Part shown: in pieces, positions 1 through 7,579 of the stretch
Numbering within the stretch: the first letter of the stretch is position 1
Layout: every line of letters begins with the position of its first letter
Source: Eubacteriaceae bacterium
Lineage (GTDB): Bacteria; Bacillota; Clostridia; Lachnospirales; Lachnospiraceae
DNA: 64,000 nucleotides
Assembly: GCA_910574915.1 (NCBI GenBank)
Contig: CAJTCR010000016.1
Location: 1-64,000 of the forward strand
Direction: 5' to 3'
Translations under genes and position numbers: made by a program
The notes under the pieces: model-generated
Seen by the model: only the letters and a program-made list of their open reading frames with translations
Databases searched by the model: none
What the model was told of the DNA's origin: nothing

Positions 1-123
1 ATGCAAAAAGTCTGAATATTTATACATAAAAAAAGGAATCTTCCCGAAATCTGTCCCTATTTCTATATCTATTAAAAATCCGGTAATCTTTACTCTTTTT
101 CACATCTAAAAGCGAAATCTCTG

Positions 124-161
124 CCGCCGCGAAATACTGTAAATATTTCGCGGCGGTTTTT
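124..161 (+). terminator. Strong hairpin followed by T-tract
   Basis: A 13-bp perfect stem (CCGCCGCGAAATA and its complement) with a 7-nt loop is followed by TTTTT on the plus strand. The T-tract suits rightward transcription coming from before position 1, where no gene is visible. On the minus strand the hairpin also follows the stop of the neighbouring membrane protein gene, but there it lacks a T-run. Positions 1-123 hold nothing else I recognise. Confidence 0.6.
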
Positions 162-832
162 CAGAGCGTGTCCGGGATCATTTTTTCGATGTCTGCATAT
201 TCTGCCATAAGCCTTGGGCTGTTCCAGGTGCTTCTGGCATGTTCTAACTGCTTCTTTGCGGCTGTATAGTCTTTTCTTGCGATTGCACTGAACATATCCA
301 GTACGGCAATGTTTCCGCCGTAAGCCGCACTTTTGCGGTAAGAATCAAAAATCTTTTCACTTTCGTTATAGAGCGAGAGCGCCTTGCCGTTTTGGGAAGT
401 ATAAAAATAGCAGACGCACAAATTTAAGCGGTGAATCATTTTTACTGCGCCCAAAAGCCGTTCCTGGGACAGCTCTTCCAAAATGCGCTCTGCCTGGTCA
501 AACTGCCGCTTTTCACAGTATCCGGCTGAAAGGTTCAGCTTTAGCACATTTCTTAGGCTGCTGCCCTTTGCTGTGGATAGCAGGCTTTTGACGCCTTCCA
601 TATAGGCATCCGTACTGCCCTGCTCAAGAAGTGCGGCAAGGCTGCGCATCTTTTTTTGATAGCGGTAATGATAAATCACACTGGCAAGCACCAGTACCGC
701 GACGACCACAGACGCCGCAAACCAGTACCATCTCAAAAACTGTTCTTCATTGATATGCAGCCACTTTTGCACAATCAGCAGGAAAATCCCAAGACAAACT
801 CCGACAAGCACCATACGAATTCGTTTTTTCAT
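161..832 (-). CDS. Hypothetical two-TM membrane protein with TPR-like C-terminus
   Basis: About 223 residues. The start at 832 is chosen because GAGG lies just upstream; a longer reading frame up to 934 has no ribosome site and would reach into the histidine kinase. Two hydrophobic segments lie near residues 5-22 and 35-55. The rest is helical and rich in Leu/Ala, with short repeats resembling tetratricopeptide helices (for example around CEKRQFDQAERILEEL). It is the last gene of the response regulator / kinase operon, 67 bp after the kinase stop, so it may be an accessory or target of that system. No enzyme motif is visible and I do not recognise a named family. Confidence 0.7.
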   Translation of the reverse strand: MKKRIRMVLVGVCLGIFLLIVQKWLHINEEQFLRWYWFAASVVVAVLVLASVIYHYRYQKKMRSLAALLEQGSTDAYMEGVKSLLSTAKGSSLRNVLKLNLSAGYCEKRQFDQAERILEELSQERLLGAVKMIHRLNLCVCYFYTSQNGKALSLYNESEKIFDSYRKSAAYGGNIAVLDMFSAIARKDYTAAKKQLEHARSTWNSPRLMAEYADIEKMIPDTL

Positions 833-899
833 AAATACCTCACTATCATCCAAACGATTGATTGCTGCAAGTTTATTATAGCAGTACCATGCCGGTGAT

Positions 900-3275
900 T
901 CAATTATTTTCTGCTTCAGATTCAGATACGGCAAATCCCACGGTCACCGCAAACAAATCCGCATCTGTTTCCAATGCAAAACTGCCCCCGCACGCCTCGG
1001 TAAAGCTCTTTGCAATCGAAAGCCCCAGCCCTGCGCCGCCGTCTGTACGGCTTTCGTCTCCGCGCACAAACCGTTCCGTAAAGTCCGCGCCGCTGCAAAG
1101 CTCCTGGCGCGAAGTGTTTTTTATGCTTGCATAGGCAAATCCGCCTTCTTCGCGTAAGGTTAAAAATACACGCGAGCCTTCCAGGGAATACTGGAGCGCA
1201 TTTTGAATCAGGTTTTGAAATACCCGGTACAGCCTGGTGCCGTCCGCCCTGATGCGGACAGGCTGGGCTTTGATCTCTGTCTTAATCGTTACAGGTGAGC
1301 GCAAAATCTGCTCCTGCATATCTGCAAGCGTCTGATGCAGCAGCTTTGCATAATCGAGCACCTTTAATTCTACCGGAAGATCGCCGGACGCCGCCTGGCT
1401 GACGGCAAAGACATCCTGCACCATACTGTTGAGCCGCCCTGCTTTTTGGTCAAGGATACGGATATAGTCCTGCACATGCGCGGGAAGCCCTTCTTCCTGT
1501 TTTAAAAAAGCAAGATAGCTGATAATCGAAGTCAGCGGGGTTTTCAGGTCATGAGAGACATTTGCCACCAGCTCCACCTTCATGCGCTCACTTTTTAGCT
1601 GCTCAAAAATAGCTGTTTCCATGCCCTGGCGGATCTTTAAAATACCGTCTGAAAGCGGCTTTAGGCTGGAATCCTCCGCAAATTCCACGGCCTTTTTTTC
1701 CGCGCCACTTTGTACCGACTGGATCTGCGCTGCCAGCAAATCCAGTTCTTCTGCCTGTCCGCGGATGCCGCTAACCGTACGGACAAGCACAGCCAAAAGT
1801 ACTGCCGCCACACTGCACTGCGCAACCGCCGCTTCGGTTTTATTAAAATATCCGATCCCAAACAGCAACGTAACGAGCATCAGCGCTGCGCACGCAGTCA
1901 TCCCCGCCGCTGCGCCTGCCGCCACCCGCCGCACCTGCGAGACTGCAAACGGCTGTTTTAAGCTGTCCGTCTTTGCCTTGCGCAGAAGCGTTTGTATGGC
2001 GCCGTTGAAAACACCCTGTCTATTGTACAGCAAATCCAGCAGCAGTAAATAGCACAGCCAAAAATACAGCAGTAAAAGCAACGGACGGTTTGAAAAAAAA
2101 CTGCAAAGCCTGTGCCAGACAGCCAGACGGGTTTCCCATTCCATCCAGGTTCTTTCCTCTTCCCCGTCTACATTTGCAAAAGATGTCTCATTTTCTACTG
2201 CAAACTCATCGAGGCTTTTAAGATCATCCTGTACAGGTGCAGCGGTGCCCTGTATCAAAATGCTGGCTAAATCGCCTGCTATAGCGTTTTCTTCCTGTAT
2301 CTGAAATTCATATCTTTTATTTGTGTCAAATCCCGTCCATTCGTTCAAGGCATTTGGCGCTTTCCTTACAATCCCCACAATGCCTGCCACCATTGCAAAC
2401 AGCACGACAAGCTTTGCCTCAAACCAGATCCTGCCCATAAACCGGGCGATTGCGCGCTTTACTTCTTTTTTTCCGCCGCGCACCTGGCGTGCCAGTATCT
2501 GATATACAAAGAGCACCGCACCCGCAGCCAGACCAAACGTGATCCACACCACACGTTTTCGGTTCTCATAAACTTCCTTGTAGATCTCGTACAGGCGGCT
2601 GTCTGTCTGCCCGTAACCGCCTTCTTCGTACTTCACATAAGAATAGCTGACCGGGTTTTGTGCCGCAAACATAACGACCTCTACATTTTTCATCGTCTCA
2701 TCCGCCGTAAAGTTCTCATATCCCGGCACATACCACTGGCTGTCGTCCCGGTAATAGCCGTCACCGTACAGCTTTAATTCTTTTTTATCCTTTGTTGCAG
2801 ACACCTTTTGTCCGTCAAAATACAGGAAAAAATTGTAGCCCGCCGGCTGCGTACTGCTTTTTTCCCATCTGCCGCCTTCCATATTGGTATACAGCACCTT
2901 CCCGTCCCGCACAATCTGGTACAGCAGGTTTTTATCCTTTTTCACTGTCTCATGGTATTCCTTTGTACTGTCTAAAAATCCCACATCATCTTCCCAATAA
3001 GTGCCTTCTACGTCGAAATATCCGTATCCGCCGACTTTTTCTATGCCCGCGCCCATTGCAAGGAAATTTGACAGCCTTCCCTGCATAAAGCGGCGAAACT
3101 TTACCGTATTTTGATAATCCTTTTCATACAGGCTGGAGATCTTCTTACCGTCCCCGTTTTCTAAGTCCAGCACATGCCCAAGCAGCAGCACGCCGTTTCC
3201 AACGAGCAGGCTGACGCTTAAGAAAAATACCGCGAAGCTAATGCCGATGTTCCTTTTTTTCCATTTTGTATCCAA
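900..3275 (-). CDS. Membrane sensor histidine kinase
   Basis: 791 residues. An N-terminal membrane anchor (about residues 10-35), a roughly 200-residue extracellular sensor region, then several further membrane segments (about 240-260, 285-305, 395-412, 460-505) precede the transmitter. The HisKA box VSHDLKTPLTS puts the phospho-accepting His near residue 575. The N box (NLIQNAL, about 690) and G box (GAGLGLS, about 746) complete the ATPase domain. The start is TTG at 3275, with a GGTGG purine stretch upstream, overlapping the response regulator 3' end by 38 bp. This indicates translational coupling. The transmitter resembles VanS-like kinases; the multi-pass sensor part is unusual and its signal is unknown. 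The partner regulator is interrupted by a stop codon. Confidence 0.88.
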   Translation of the reverse strand: MDTKWKKRNIGISFAVFFLSVSLLVGNGVLLLGHVLDLENGDGKKISSLYEKDYQNTVKFRRFMQGRLSNFLAMGAGIEKVGGYGYFDVEGTYWEDDVGFLDSTKEYHETVKKDKNLLYQIVRDGKVLYTNMEGGRWEKSSTQPAGYNFFLYFDGQKVSATKDKKELKLYGDGYYRDDSQWYVPGYENFTADETMKNVEVVMFAAQNPVSYSYVKYEEGGYGQTDSRLYEIYKEVYENRKRVVWITFGLAAGAVLFVYQILARQVRGGKKEVKRAIARFMGRIWFEAKLVVLFAMVAGIVGIVRKAPNALNEWTGFDTNKRYEFQIQEENAIAGDLASILIQGTAAPVQDDLKSLDEFAVENETSFANVDGEEERTWMEWETRLAVWHRLCSFFSNRPLLLLLYFWLCYLLLLDLLYNRQGVFNGAIQTLLRKAKTDSLKQPFAVSQVRRVAAGAAAGMTACAALMLVTLLFGIGYFNKTEAAVAQCSVAAVLLAVLVRTVSGIRGQAEELDLLAAQIQSVQSGAEKKAVEFAEDSSLKPLSDGILKIRQGMETAIFEQLKSERMKVELVANVSHDLKTPLTSIISYLAFLKQEEGLPAHVQDYIRILDQKAGRLNSMVQDVFAVSQAASGDLPVELKVLDYAKLLHQTLADMQEQILRSPVTIKTEIKAQPVRIRADGTRLYRVFQNLIQNALQYSLEGSRVFLTLREEGGFAYASIKNTSRQELCSGADFTERFVRGDESRTDGGAGLGLSIAKSFTEACGGSFALETDADLFAVTVGFAVSESEAENN

Positions 3276-3951
3276 TTCCCCACACCACCTTTAAATATTC
3301 TGGCTCTTTCGGATTCAGCTCTATTTTCTCACGGATACGCCGGATATGCACCATTACCGTATTTTCCGACGCAAAGCTTTCCTCTTCCCAGACACGGCGG
3401 TAAATCTCCTCTGCCGGAAAAATCCTGCCAGGGTTGCGCATCAAAAGATCCACAATCTTTGTCTCCGTGGCTGTCAGGCGGACAGGCTCCCCGTCTGCAT
3501 ACAGCACATGCTCCTTTGTATGGTAGGAAAGCCTGCCGTTTTGGATCTCGTCTGCGGATGCGCCGGCATGGATATCTCCAAGCGTCGTATAGCGCCTTAA
3601 ATGGCTTTTTACCCGCGCCGCCAGCTCTGCCGGATTATACGGCTTTGCGACATAATCATCCGCGCCGATTGAAAGCCCAAGCACCTTGTCTGTCTCTTCG
3701 CTCTTGGCACTCAACACAATAATAGGAAGATTCTGCCGCTCCCTGATCTTCATCACCGCCGAAAGCCCGTCCAGTTTCGGCATCATCACATCGATTAATA
3801 CAAGCTGCACCTGCTCTTTCGCCAGCAGCTCCAACGCCTGCATTCCGTCATAGGCACGAAGCACCTAGTATCCTTCCTGCTCTAACAAGATCGAAATCGC
3901 CTTTACAATCTCCCTGTCATCATCTACGACAAGAATACGTCCGTGATTCAT
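3238..3951 (-). pseudogene. OmpR-family response regulator interrupted by in-frame TAG
   Basis: Reading from the ATG at 3951 (ribosome site AAAGGAGG), the first 28 residues are a normal receiver start (RILVVDDDREIVKAI, giving beta-1 and the acidic pair). Codon 29 (3865-3867) is TAG. The frame then continues for 208 residues with the phospho-acceptor Asp (about residue 54, LIDVMMPKLDG), the Lys of KPYNPAEL and a winged-helix DNA-binding domain. A full protein would be 237 aa, the usual OmpR/VanR length. Right after the TAG is a GTG codon, and AGGAAGGA sits 6 nt before it, so reinitiation at 3864 is conceivable. That product would lack the acidic pocket. Loss of function, suppression, reinitiation and sequencing error are all possible. 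Confidence 0.85.
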
Positions 3952-3992
3952 GGCTGCGTCCTCCTTTCGCCTGTGTTTATGTTAATGGATAG

Positions 3993-4034
3993 TTCTTACA
4001 AAAGTGTGGGGGATTTTCTTACAGATTTCTTACA
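3993..4034 (-). promoter_or_regulatory. Triple direct repeat TGTAAGAA, likely regulator operator
   Basis: Three exact copies of TGTAAGAA (minus strand) occur at 4027-4034, 4016-4023 and 3993-4000. Their starts are 11 and 23 bp apart, close to one and two helical turns. This spacing is typical of OmpR-family regulators binding as tandem dimers. They lie 40-80 bp upstream of the response regulator start, so autoregulation is the simplest reading. Confidence 0.55.
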
Positions 4035-4080
4035 AAAATAGGTGGGGGATATGTGTTGTATTTTTTGTGGATGGGGGGAC

Positions 4081-4312
4081 GCCAGGAGGGGGAGTTGGCA
4101 TGTCCTTTCTGCGTCCGTTCCAGAAAGTTAAGAAGTTCTAGGCATTCTGCTGGTACGTTTGTGGCTGTGTCCGGTCGCGCCACCTAGTTCGCTGCCTGCT
4201 GGCAGCTAAAGGTGCCGCTTGGCTGCGCCCCTGATTTATTTTGCAGAATGCCAAGAATTTCTAAACTTTCTTCCAAAGGCGCAGAAAGGACATGCCAACT
4301 CCCCCTCCCGGC
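4081..4312 (+). repeat. Large structured inverted repeat, copy A
   Basis: The outer arms 4081-4113 and 4280-4312 are reverse complements at 32 of 33 positions. Inner arm segments (about 4117-4153 and 4240-4278) also pair imperfectly. The central core, from GTGGCTGTGTCC at about 4161 to CTGCGCCCCTG, is shared by all copies and contains the small hairpin GCTGCC-TGCT-GGCAGC. No plausible gene lies inside. Region 3952-4794 has no gene: it holds the operator, copies A and B, a remnant between them and the dapB terminator. Confidence 0.85.
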
Positions 4313-4351
4313 TGGTTTTCGCATGTGCTGCATAAAATACGGTACACGTGG

Positions 4352-4398
4352 TAGCAGCACTTACAAAGAGCAGCCAGGTTATTCTAGCCCCTCTCCTA
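4352..4398 (-). repeat. Remnant of the structured repeat between copies A and B
   Basis: Read on the minus strand this stretch has an arm-like AGGAGAGG, then CCTGGCTGCTCTTTGTAAGTG. That matches the junction of right arm and 3' flank seen beside copies C and E. Core and left arm are missing, so it is probably a deletion derivative. Confidence 0.5.
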
Positions 4399-4469
4399 AA
4401 AGCCTGTCTTGAACACTCCTATCATACTATGCAACCTGAAGCTTGTTTTCGTAACATTTACAAAAACCA

Positions 4470-4704
4470 GCCGGGAGAGGGGATGGGCACGCCCGGGCGG
4501 CGGCTTTGGAAGAATGGTTAGAAGCCCTTAGTATTCTGCAAAAAAACCAGGGGCGCAGCCAAGCGCCACCTTTAGCTTTCGGCTCAGCCGGAAGCGAACT
4601 AGGTGGCGCGACCGGACACAGCCACAGCGTTCCAGCAGAATGCTTAGGGCTTCTTAGCATTCTGGAACGGACGCCGCCCGGGCGTGCCCATCCCCTCTCC
4701 CGGC
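4470..4704 (-). repeat. Large structured inverted repeat, copy B
   Basis: The outer arms 4470-4502 and 4672-4704 are perfect 33-bp complements, although the arm sequence differs from copy A at 11 of 33 positions. On the minus strand the core reads GTGGCTGTGTCCGG, then helix GCGCCACC/GGTGGCGC, perfectly paired. The 3' flank (4447-4463) keeps a variant of the small TTCGTAA hairpin. It lies in the dapB 3' region in the same orientation as dapB transcription, beyond the dapB terminator. Confidence 0.87.
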
Positions 4705-4751
4705 GTCCCACCCCGTAAAAAAACAACCCCAATCAAATTCCAACAAATCAG

Positions 4752-4785
4752 AAAAAGCGCAGACCCACCCCAGATCTACGCTTTT
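4752..4785 (-). terminator. Terminator of dapA-dapB
   Basis: On the minus strand AAAAGCGTAGA pairs with TCTGCGCTTTT (one G-T pair) and the run continues as TTTTTC. It starts about 10 bp after the dapB stop and is placed to end the dap transcript before repeat copy B. Confidence 0.75.
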
Positions 4786-4794
4786 CACACCTCC

Positions 4795-5556
4795 CTATTT
4801 CGCTGCAATCACATCCGCCATATCATACATCCCCGCGTCTTTTCCTGCAAGAAATTTCGCCGCCTCCACGGCGCCTTTTGCAAAAACAGCCCTCGAATAC
4901 GCTGTATGCTGTAGCGTAATGACTTCATCCGTGCCGGCAAAGATCACCTCATGTTCTCCTACAATGCTGCCGCCGCGGACAGACGATATGCCGATCTCTT
5001 GTTTTTCCCGTTTCTGCCGCCTGCCGCTGCGGTCGTACGTATACGTATACGTATCAGGCAGCGCTTCATTGACTGCGTCCGCAAGCGCCAGCGCTGTCCC
5101 GCTCGGCGCGTCCAGCTTCTGGTTGTGGTGCTTTTCCACAATCTCGATGTCAAACCCGGCGGGAGCAAATACACTTACCGCCTTTTTTAACAGGTCGATC
5201 AATGTATTCACGCCAAGCGACATATTTGCCGATTTTAATATTGCTGTGCGTTTTGCTGTTTTCTGCACGCCGGCAAGCTGCTCTTCTGACAATCCGGTAG
5301 AACATAATACGAGCGGAAGCTTTTTGTCCGCACTGTAGCTTAAAAGCGCATCCACCGCGCCTGCATTTGTAAAATCAATGATGACGTCTGCCGGTACCTC
5401 GCAGTCCGTAATTTGGGAAAATACCGGATACGTATTTTCCACGCCGTCAAATACATCAATGCCGGCAACGATTTCCACGCCGTCGTCTTCCTTGCAGATT
5501 CCGGTAATCATCCGCCCCATCTTTCCATTGCATCCATGTAGGATTACCTTTACCAT
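4795..5556 (-). CDS. dapB: 4-hydroxy-tetrahydrodipicolinate reductase
   Basis: 253 residues, normal length. DapB reduces 4-hydroxy-tetrahydrodipicolinate to tetrahydrodipicolinate with NAD(P)H, the second committed step to diaminopimelate and lysine. Visible are the dinucleotide-binding GCNGKMG at residues 8-14 and the catalytic/substrate block EKHHNQKLDAPSGT at about 141-154, with His143/144 and Lys147. The start at 5556 follows GGAGGG. It lies 77 bp after dapA in one transcript controlled by the lysine riboswitch. A short alternating GTATAC run at about 5037-5060 encodes Thr-Tyr repeats in a surface loop, a minor oddity. The identification is secure. Confidence 0.96.
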   Translation of the reverse strand: MVKVILHGCNGKMGRMITGICKEDDGVEIVAGIDVFDGVENTYPVFSQITDCEVPADVIIDFTNAGAVDALLSYSADKKLPLVLCSTGLSEEQLAGVQKTAKRTAILKSANMSLGVNTLIDLLKKAVSVFAPAGFDIEIVEKHHNQKLDAPSGTALALADAVNEALPDTYTYTYDRSGRRQKREKQEIGISSVRGGSIVGEHEVIFAGTDEVITLQHTAYSRAVFAKGAVEAAKFLAGKDAGMYDMADVIAAK

Positions 5557-5633
5557 GCCCTGTTCCCTCCATCTTATGTACTCTTAGTATTCCCTGTTTT
5601 TTTCGCAGTATTCCCTGCTTTGTATGCTTTGCT

Positions 5634-6518
5634 TTACAAAAGCCCGTATGCCTTCATAACCTCTGCAAGCTTCGTTGTTCCCGCTTCTGTCATTTCACAC
5701 AGCGGCGCCCGCAGCGGCCCTACTTCCATGCCCATTAAATTCATCGCTTTTTTTACCGGGATCGGGCTGACTTCGGAAAACAGCGCGTCGATTAATGCAA
5801 GCCCCTTCCTTTGCAGCCTGCGCGCCGTTTCAAGGTCACCATCAAAAAAGCTCTGGCACAGGTTATGCACATCGGCTGGCGCAACGTTTGACCATACAGA
5901 AATTACGCCTGCCGCACCGATTGCCAATAGCGGAAGGATCACCGCATCTTCGCCGGAATACATATCGATCTTTCCGTCGGTCAGATCCATCGTCTTTGAC
6001 GCCTGTGTAATATTGCCCGTCGCTTCTTTTAAGCCTGTAATATTTTCCACATGCTGGTACAAATATGCCGCGGTCTCCGGCAGCAAATTGCATCCTGTCC
6101 TTGCAGGCACGTTATACATAATGACCGGCAGCTTCACCGCGTCCGCAATCTGCGTATAATGCGCAATCAGCCCCGGCTGCGTCGCCTTGTTGTAATACGG
6201 CGTCACGACAAGCAGCCCGTCCGCGCCTGCTTTTTCCGCTTCCTGCGACAAATAAACGGCCGTCTTGGTACAGTTAGAGCCAGTACCTGCAATGACCGGA
6301 ATCCTGTGGTTGGTATACTGTACGCAAGCGCGAATCACATCCAAATGCTCTTCTTCTGTCATCGTAGAAGATTCCCCGGTTGTACCGGTAATAATAATCG
6401 CATCCGTACCGCCTTTGATCTGGCTGTCTACCAGCTCCTCCAGCTTTTCATAATTGACTTCCAGATTTTCTTTCATCGGTGTTACGATTGCTACGCCTGC
6501 CCCTTTAAAAATTGCCAT
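5634..6518 (-). CDS. dapA: 4-hydroxy-tetrahydrodipicolinate synthase
   Basis: 294 residues, a full-length class I aldolase fold. It condenses pyruvate with aspartate semialdehyde. Key residues are in place: GTTGES (Thr46/Thr47), Tyr135 and Arg140 in YNVPARTG, and the Schiff-base Lys164 in ITGLKEATGN. The start at 6518 has GAGGA upstream. It is the first gene of the dapA-dapB operon; its long leader (from about 6936) carries a lysine riboswitch and a terminator-like hairpin, so lysine repression of this first step is expected. Confidence 0.97.
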   Translation of the reverse strand: MAIFKGAGVAIVTPMKENLEVNYEKLEELVDSQIKGGTDAIIITGTTGESSTMTEEEHLDVIRACVQYTNHRIPVIAGTGSNCTKTAVYLSQEAEKAGADGLLVVTPYYNKATQPGLIAHYTQIADAVKLPVIMYNVPARTGCNLLPETAAYLYQHVENITGLKEATGNITQASKTMDLTDGKIDMYSGEDAVILPLLAIGAAGVISVWSNVAPADVHNLCQSFFDGDLETARRLQRKGLALIDALFSEVSPIPVKKAMNLMGMEVGPLRAPLCEMTEAGTTKLAEVMKAYGLL

Positions 6519-6560
6519 ATTTATTCCTCCTGATTCTATGTTGTCATTCGATATGTGATT

Positions 6561-6574
6561 TTTAGAGCGTGTTT
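6561..6574. repeat. 14-bp motif shared with the left flank of repeat copy C
   Basis: TTTAGAGCGTGTTT occurs here, between the dapA leader terminator and dapA, and again at 11204-11217 just left of repeat copy C. The AGAGCG start also matches the 9-bp terminal repeat of copy E. It may be a relic of an element end. Confidence 0.35.
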
Positions 6575-6588
6575 TGTCCGCCGTAAAG

Positions 6589-6614
6589 AAAGCCGGCTCT
6601 GATGAGCCGGCTTT
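6589..6614 (-). terminator. Leader terminator of the lysine riboswitch
   Basis: On the minus strand AAAGCCGGCTC, loop ATCA, then GAGCCGGCTTT is an 11-bp perfect stem followed by CTTTACGG, a short imperfect T-run. It lies between the lysine aptamer and dapA, where a transcription attenuator is expected. The spacing from the aptamer (about 125 nt) is long, so the antiterminator is not obvious by eye. Confidence 0.65.
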
Positions 6615-6739
6615 TCGAACTTCCTTTATATGGAACTGATAAATACTCGTTATAGATATATCTGTTTCAGATCTTATATTATATACGATAAAAATATGTT
6701 AAGATGCTGAGATCCATAATCTATGTGATTTATCCCGAT

Positions 6740-6905
6740 CCGATAGCGCCCCATCTTTTTCGATGACAGTCATGGAATTGTTCACTCCATGCCCAAGCAT
6801 CAAAGCGCAGGACTTTGACCCTTTCGGCGTCCTTCCCTTTCACATATCTTCTTCTGTGCCTGCCGCATCGGATATGCTACTGATGAATTACGCAACCTCT
6901 ATCCA
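6740..6905 (-). ncRNA. Lysine riboswitch (L-box)
   Basis: On the minus strand the leader has the conserved lysine aptamer blocks in order: GATAGAGGTTGCG, a GTA, then AAGGGAAGGACGCCGAAAGG, later GACTGTCATC, and a closing GCGCTATC that can pair with GATAG to form P1. The hairpin CATCGAAAAAGATG forms P5. These match the Bacillus lysC leader in order. It sits upstream of dapA-dapB and should lower their expression when lysine is abundant. Region 6519-6959 is otherwise free of genes. Confidence 0.9.
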
Positions 6906-6942
6906 CTTTCTACTGTTTTTCACTTTTGCAATGTCCAGTTTG

Positions 6943-6971
6943 ACTATAACACTGTTCATTCAGTCTGTCAA
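6943..6971 (-). promoter_or_regulatory. Promoter of the dapA-dapB leader
   Basis: TTGACA (6966-6971), 17 bp, TATAGT (6943-6948) on the minus strand, a near-consensus sigma-A promoter. The -35 box lies inside the last codons of the adenosyltransferase gene. Transcription would begin about 30 nt before the riboswitch. Confidence 0.8.
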
Positions 6972-7466
6972 CCTGTTTCCGCTTTTTTCTGTCTGGATCT
7001 CGTAAATCTCATCTGCTAATTCCCTCATATAATCTGGAAGCTTGCGTCCCGTTACTATAATCTGCGCCCCGTCTGCTTTTGCCCGAAATAAAGCTTCCAC
7101 ATCCTCTTTTGTAACTATCCCGTTATCAATGACTCCTAACAGTTCATCCAGTACCAATAGGTTACATTCGTCATTCATCAGAACCTTTCTGGCAAAATTT
7201 ACGCCATTTCTGAGGTTTCTGTTTTCTTCCAATTTTTCCTGTTCGGACAGCTCCTCATACCGTCCTTCCGATTTTTCAAAATGAAACAATTTGATCTCCG
7301 GCTCCAAGCGCTGCATAAACGCAGACTCTGTCGCCATTTTCCCTTTTAAAAAGTGGATTACAAACACATTTTTACCCGCAGTAGCTGTTTGCAGTGCATA
7401 TCCCAGTGCGGCGGTTGATTTCCCGCGGCCATCTCCATAATAAATCTGAACCTTGCCTGAATCCAT
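6960..7466 (-). CDS. cobO: Cob(I)yrinic acid a,c-diamide adenosyltransferase
   Basis: 168 residues of the BtuR/CobA/CobO family, which attaches the 5'-deoxyadenosyl group to corrinoids. The P-loop GDGRGKST at about residues 11-18 is diagnostic, and the LLVLDEL segment is the second nucleotide-binding strand. The start at 7466 follows AAAGGAGG. No other cobalamin synthesis gene is nearby, so it probably salvages imported corrinoid. A B12-binding-type radical SAM protein is encoded elsewhere in the window. It has its own promoter and hosts the dapA promoter in its 3' end. Confidence 0.92.
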   Translation of the reverse strand: MDSGKVQIYYGDGRGKSTAALGYALQTATAGKNVFVIHFLKGKMATESAFMQRLEPEIKLFHFEKSEGRYEELSEQEKLEENRNLRNGVNFARKVLMNDECNLLVLDELLGVIDNGIVTKEDVEALFRAKADGAQIIVTGRKLPDYMRELADEIYEIQTEKSGNRLTD

Positions 7467-7499
7467 AATATCCTCCTTTGGAACGCTTCAGATTCCTTT

Positions 7500-7528
7500 A
7501 AGATACCACACCTCGATCCAAAATGCAA
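7500..7528 (-). promoter_or_regulatory. Promoter of cobO
   Basis: TTGCAT (7523-7528), 17 bp, TATCTT (7500-7505) on the minus strand, 34 bp before the adenosyltransferase ATG. No cobalamin riboswitch is visible in the short leader. Confidence 0.55.
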
Positions 7529-7579
7529 ATTTTTCTGATTCTTTCCTCTATTTTCGTCAAAATTTACAAATGCCAGGCT

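Noticed and set aside
124-161. Hairpin as the terminator of the membrane protein gene ending at 161
   Set aside because: The T-run is on the plus strand, and the minus strand continues CAGAGATTTC. I list it as a rightward terminator instead.
4427-4732. Open reading frames of 60-160 codons inside the structured repeats (also 4506-4718, 11593-11940, 11738-12013, 18963-19448, 19000-19272)
   Set aside because: They recur because the repeat sequence recurs, on both strands and in different frames. They lack ribosome sites, change frame between copies and track the palindrome rather than codon usage. Such frames are probably spurious hypothetical proteins.
5037-5060. Alternating GTATAC run in dapB as a phase-variable tract
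   Set aside because: It is short, and a unit change of 6 bp would keep the frame. It encodes only a few Thr-Tyr residues in a loop, so phase variation is unlikely.
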